Positions 63,416 through 64,000 of a stretch of 64,000 bases of DNA are shown piece after piece; within the stretch, counting starts at the first letter, position 1; each line of letters starts with the position of its first letter. The position numbers were made by a program, and so were the translations under genes. The notes below the pieces were generated by a model. That model saw only the letters and a program-made list of their open reading frames with translations, did no database searches and had not been told where the DNA came from. This DNA is from Acidovorax sp. GBBC 1281 (GTDB lineage: Bacteria; Pseudomonadota; Gammaproteobacteria; Burkholderiales; Burkholderiaceae_C). Location: contig NZ_CP097269.1 in assembly GCF_028473645.1 (NCBI RefSeq), positions 4,296,001-4,360,000 on the forward strand. Reading direction: 5' to 3'.

Positions 63416-63429
63416 TTGAGCTACGTCAA
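63416..63429. promoter_or_regulatory. FNR/Anr-like box TTGAG-CTAC-GTCAA
   Basis: It matches the FNR consensus TTGAT-N4-ATCAA at 8 of 10 defined positions, with correct spacing. It lies 82 bp upstream of the transporter start, which would put a promoter at about -41.5 from a start site near 63381. Anaerobic activation of the formate group would be consistent. No promoter boxes were confirmed. Confidence 0.5.
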
Positions 63430-63527
63430 GACACATTGCACACAACGCGACATGTTTTTCCGCGCTGTCAGGAAGCAGAAAGGACAGCAGTGCAGGCGAA
63501 ACGGCCGGCCGTACGGCAGCGGCCGAA

Positions 63528-64000
63528 TCAGGTGGTCTTGCTGATGGAGATGGTGGGAAATTTCGACGAGAAATCCTTGGCCTGCTGCGCCACCTTGACC
63601 GCCACGTCGCGCGCCATCTTCTTGTAGATGCGGGCCACCTCGCCGTCGGGGTCGGCCACCACGGTGGGGGCGCCGGTGTCGGCCTGCAGACGGATCTGCA
63701 TGTCCAGCGGCAGCGCGCCGAGGTAGGCCATGCCGTATTCGGCCGCCATGCGCTGGCCGCCCCCCTCGCCGAAGATGTGCTCGGCGTGGCCGCACTGGCT
63801 GCACACGTGCACCGCCATGTTCTCGACGATGCCAAGGATGGGCACGCCCACCTTCTCGAACATCTTGATGCCCTTCTTGGCATCCAGCAGCGCGATGTCC
63901 TGCGGCGTGGTGACGATCACCGCGCCGGTGATGGGCACGCGCTGGCTCAGCGTGAGCTGGATGTCGCCGGTGCCGGGCGGCATGTCCACGATGAGGTAAT
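63528..64000 (-). CDS. apbC: Iron-sulfur cluster carrier protein ApbC/Mrp, C-terminal part (window edge)
   Basis: The last 157 codons of an Mrp/NBP35-type P-loop ATPase: YLIVDMPPGTGDIQLTLSQ (Walker B region), ITGAVIVTTPQDIALLDAKK, ILGIVENMAVHVCSQCGHAE with the CxxC cluster ligands, then HIFGEGGGQRMAAEYGMAYL and LGALPLDMQIRLQADTGAP. The nucleotide-binding N-terminus lies beyond the window. It loads Fe-S clusters on apoproteins in the cytosol. Confidence 0.93.
   Translation of the reverse strand, partial: YLIVDMPPGTGDIQLTLSQRVPITGAVIVTTPQDIALLDAKKGIKMFEKVGVPILGIVENMAVHVCSQCGHAEHIFGEGGGQRMAAEYGMAYLGALPLDMQIRLQADTGAPTVVADPDGEVARIYKKMARDVAVKVAQQAKDFSSKFPTISISKTT

Overview
The window is GC-rich and reads like a chromosome segment of a Burkholderiales bacterium, most likely Comamonadaceae (Acidovorax/Comamonas/Delftia type). 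The evidence is protein similarity by eye, codon bias, and AT-rich stem-loops built on GCTAT/ATAGC between genes; no rRNA or tRNA is present to confirm this. It falls into a mobile, heavily rearranged left part (1 to about 35.4 kb) and a more orderly chromosomal right part (35.4 to 64 kb) that carries three further insertion-sequence (IS) events.

Left part: an IS66-family element (1-590, cut by the window edge) and a second, inverted copy (14662-17949) enclose a 14 kb cargo. The cargo holds an SDR oxidoreductase, a LysR regulator, and a divergent, tightly coupled operon: zinc alcohol dehydrogenase, NAD(P)-binding reductase, secreted cupin/CMD protein, RND efflux pump (permease, adaptor, outer-membrane factor), a formylglycine-generating-enzyme-like protein and a broken flavodoxin. 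An IS630-family element splits the outer-membrane factor gene. Next come a broken Tn3-type transposase, an IS903-like IS5 element, and an envelope/stress locus (histidine kinase, response regulator, two DUF347 membrane proteins around a small lipoprotein, PAP2 phosphatase, PepSY protein). After that lies a zone of gene remnants: a truncated PEP-CTERM/DUF11-like exported protein, small secreted proteins, an XRE regulator, IS3 and IS5 scraps, a TIR-like protein next to the last codons of a second TIR-like gene (a possible Thoeris-like defence remnant), and two tandem small membrane proteins, one broken.

Right part: phytase-like esterase, AraC regulator, cupin, Smr-domain protein, cpdB (split by IS5), group II truncated haemoglobin, MFS exporter with divergent LysR, a complete amino-acid ABC importer, an FtsX-type permease, a DUF6402-like gene split by a nested IS (IS630 inside IS903-like), its small membrane neighbour, a YjjJ/HipA-type kinase, and a formate/oxalate group on the minus strand: OFA-family transporter, chemoreceptor, FdhF/YdeP-type molybdo-oxidoreductase and FdhD, preceded by an FNR-like box. 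The window ends inside an apbC/mrp-type gene.

Repeated IS copies shape the region: IS66 (inverted), IS630 at 10.3 and 33.4 kb (direct), IS903-like at 19.9 and 52.3 kb (inverted) and a 1282-bp IS5 at 31.0 and 40.8 kb (inverted). Several copies lack matching target duplications, which points to past deletions or recombination between copies.
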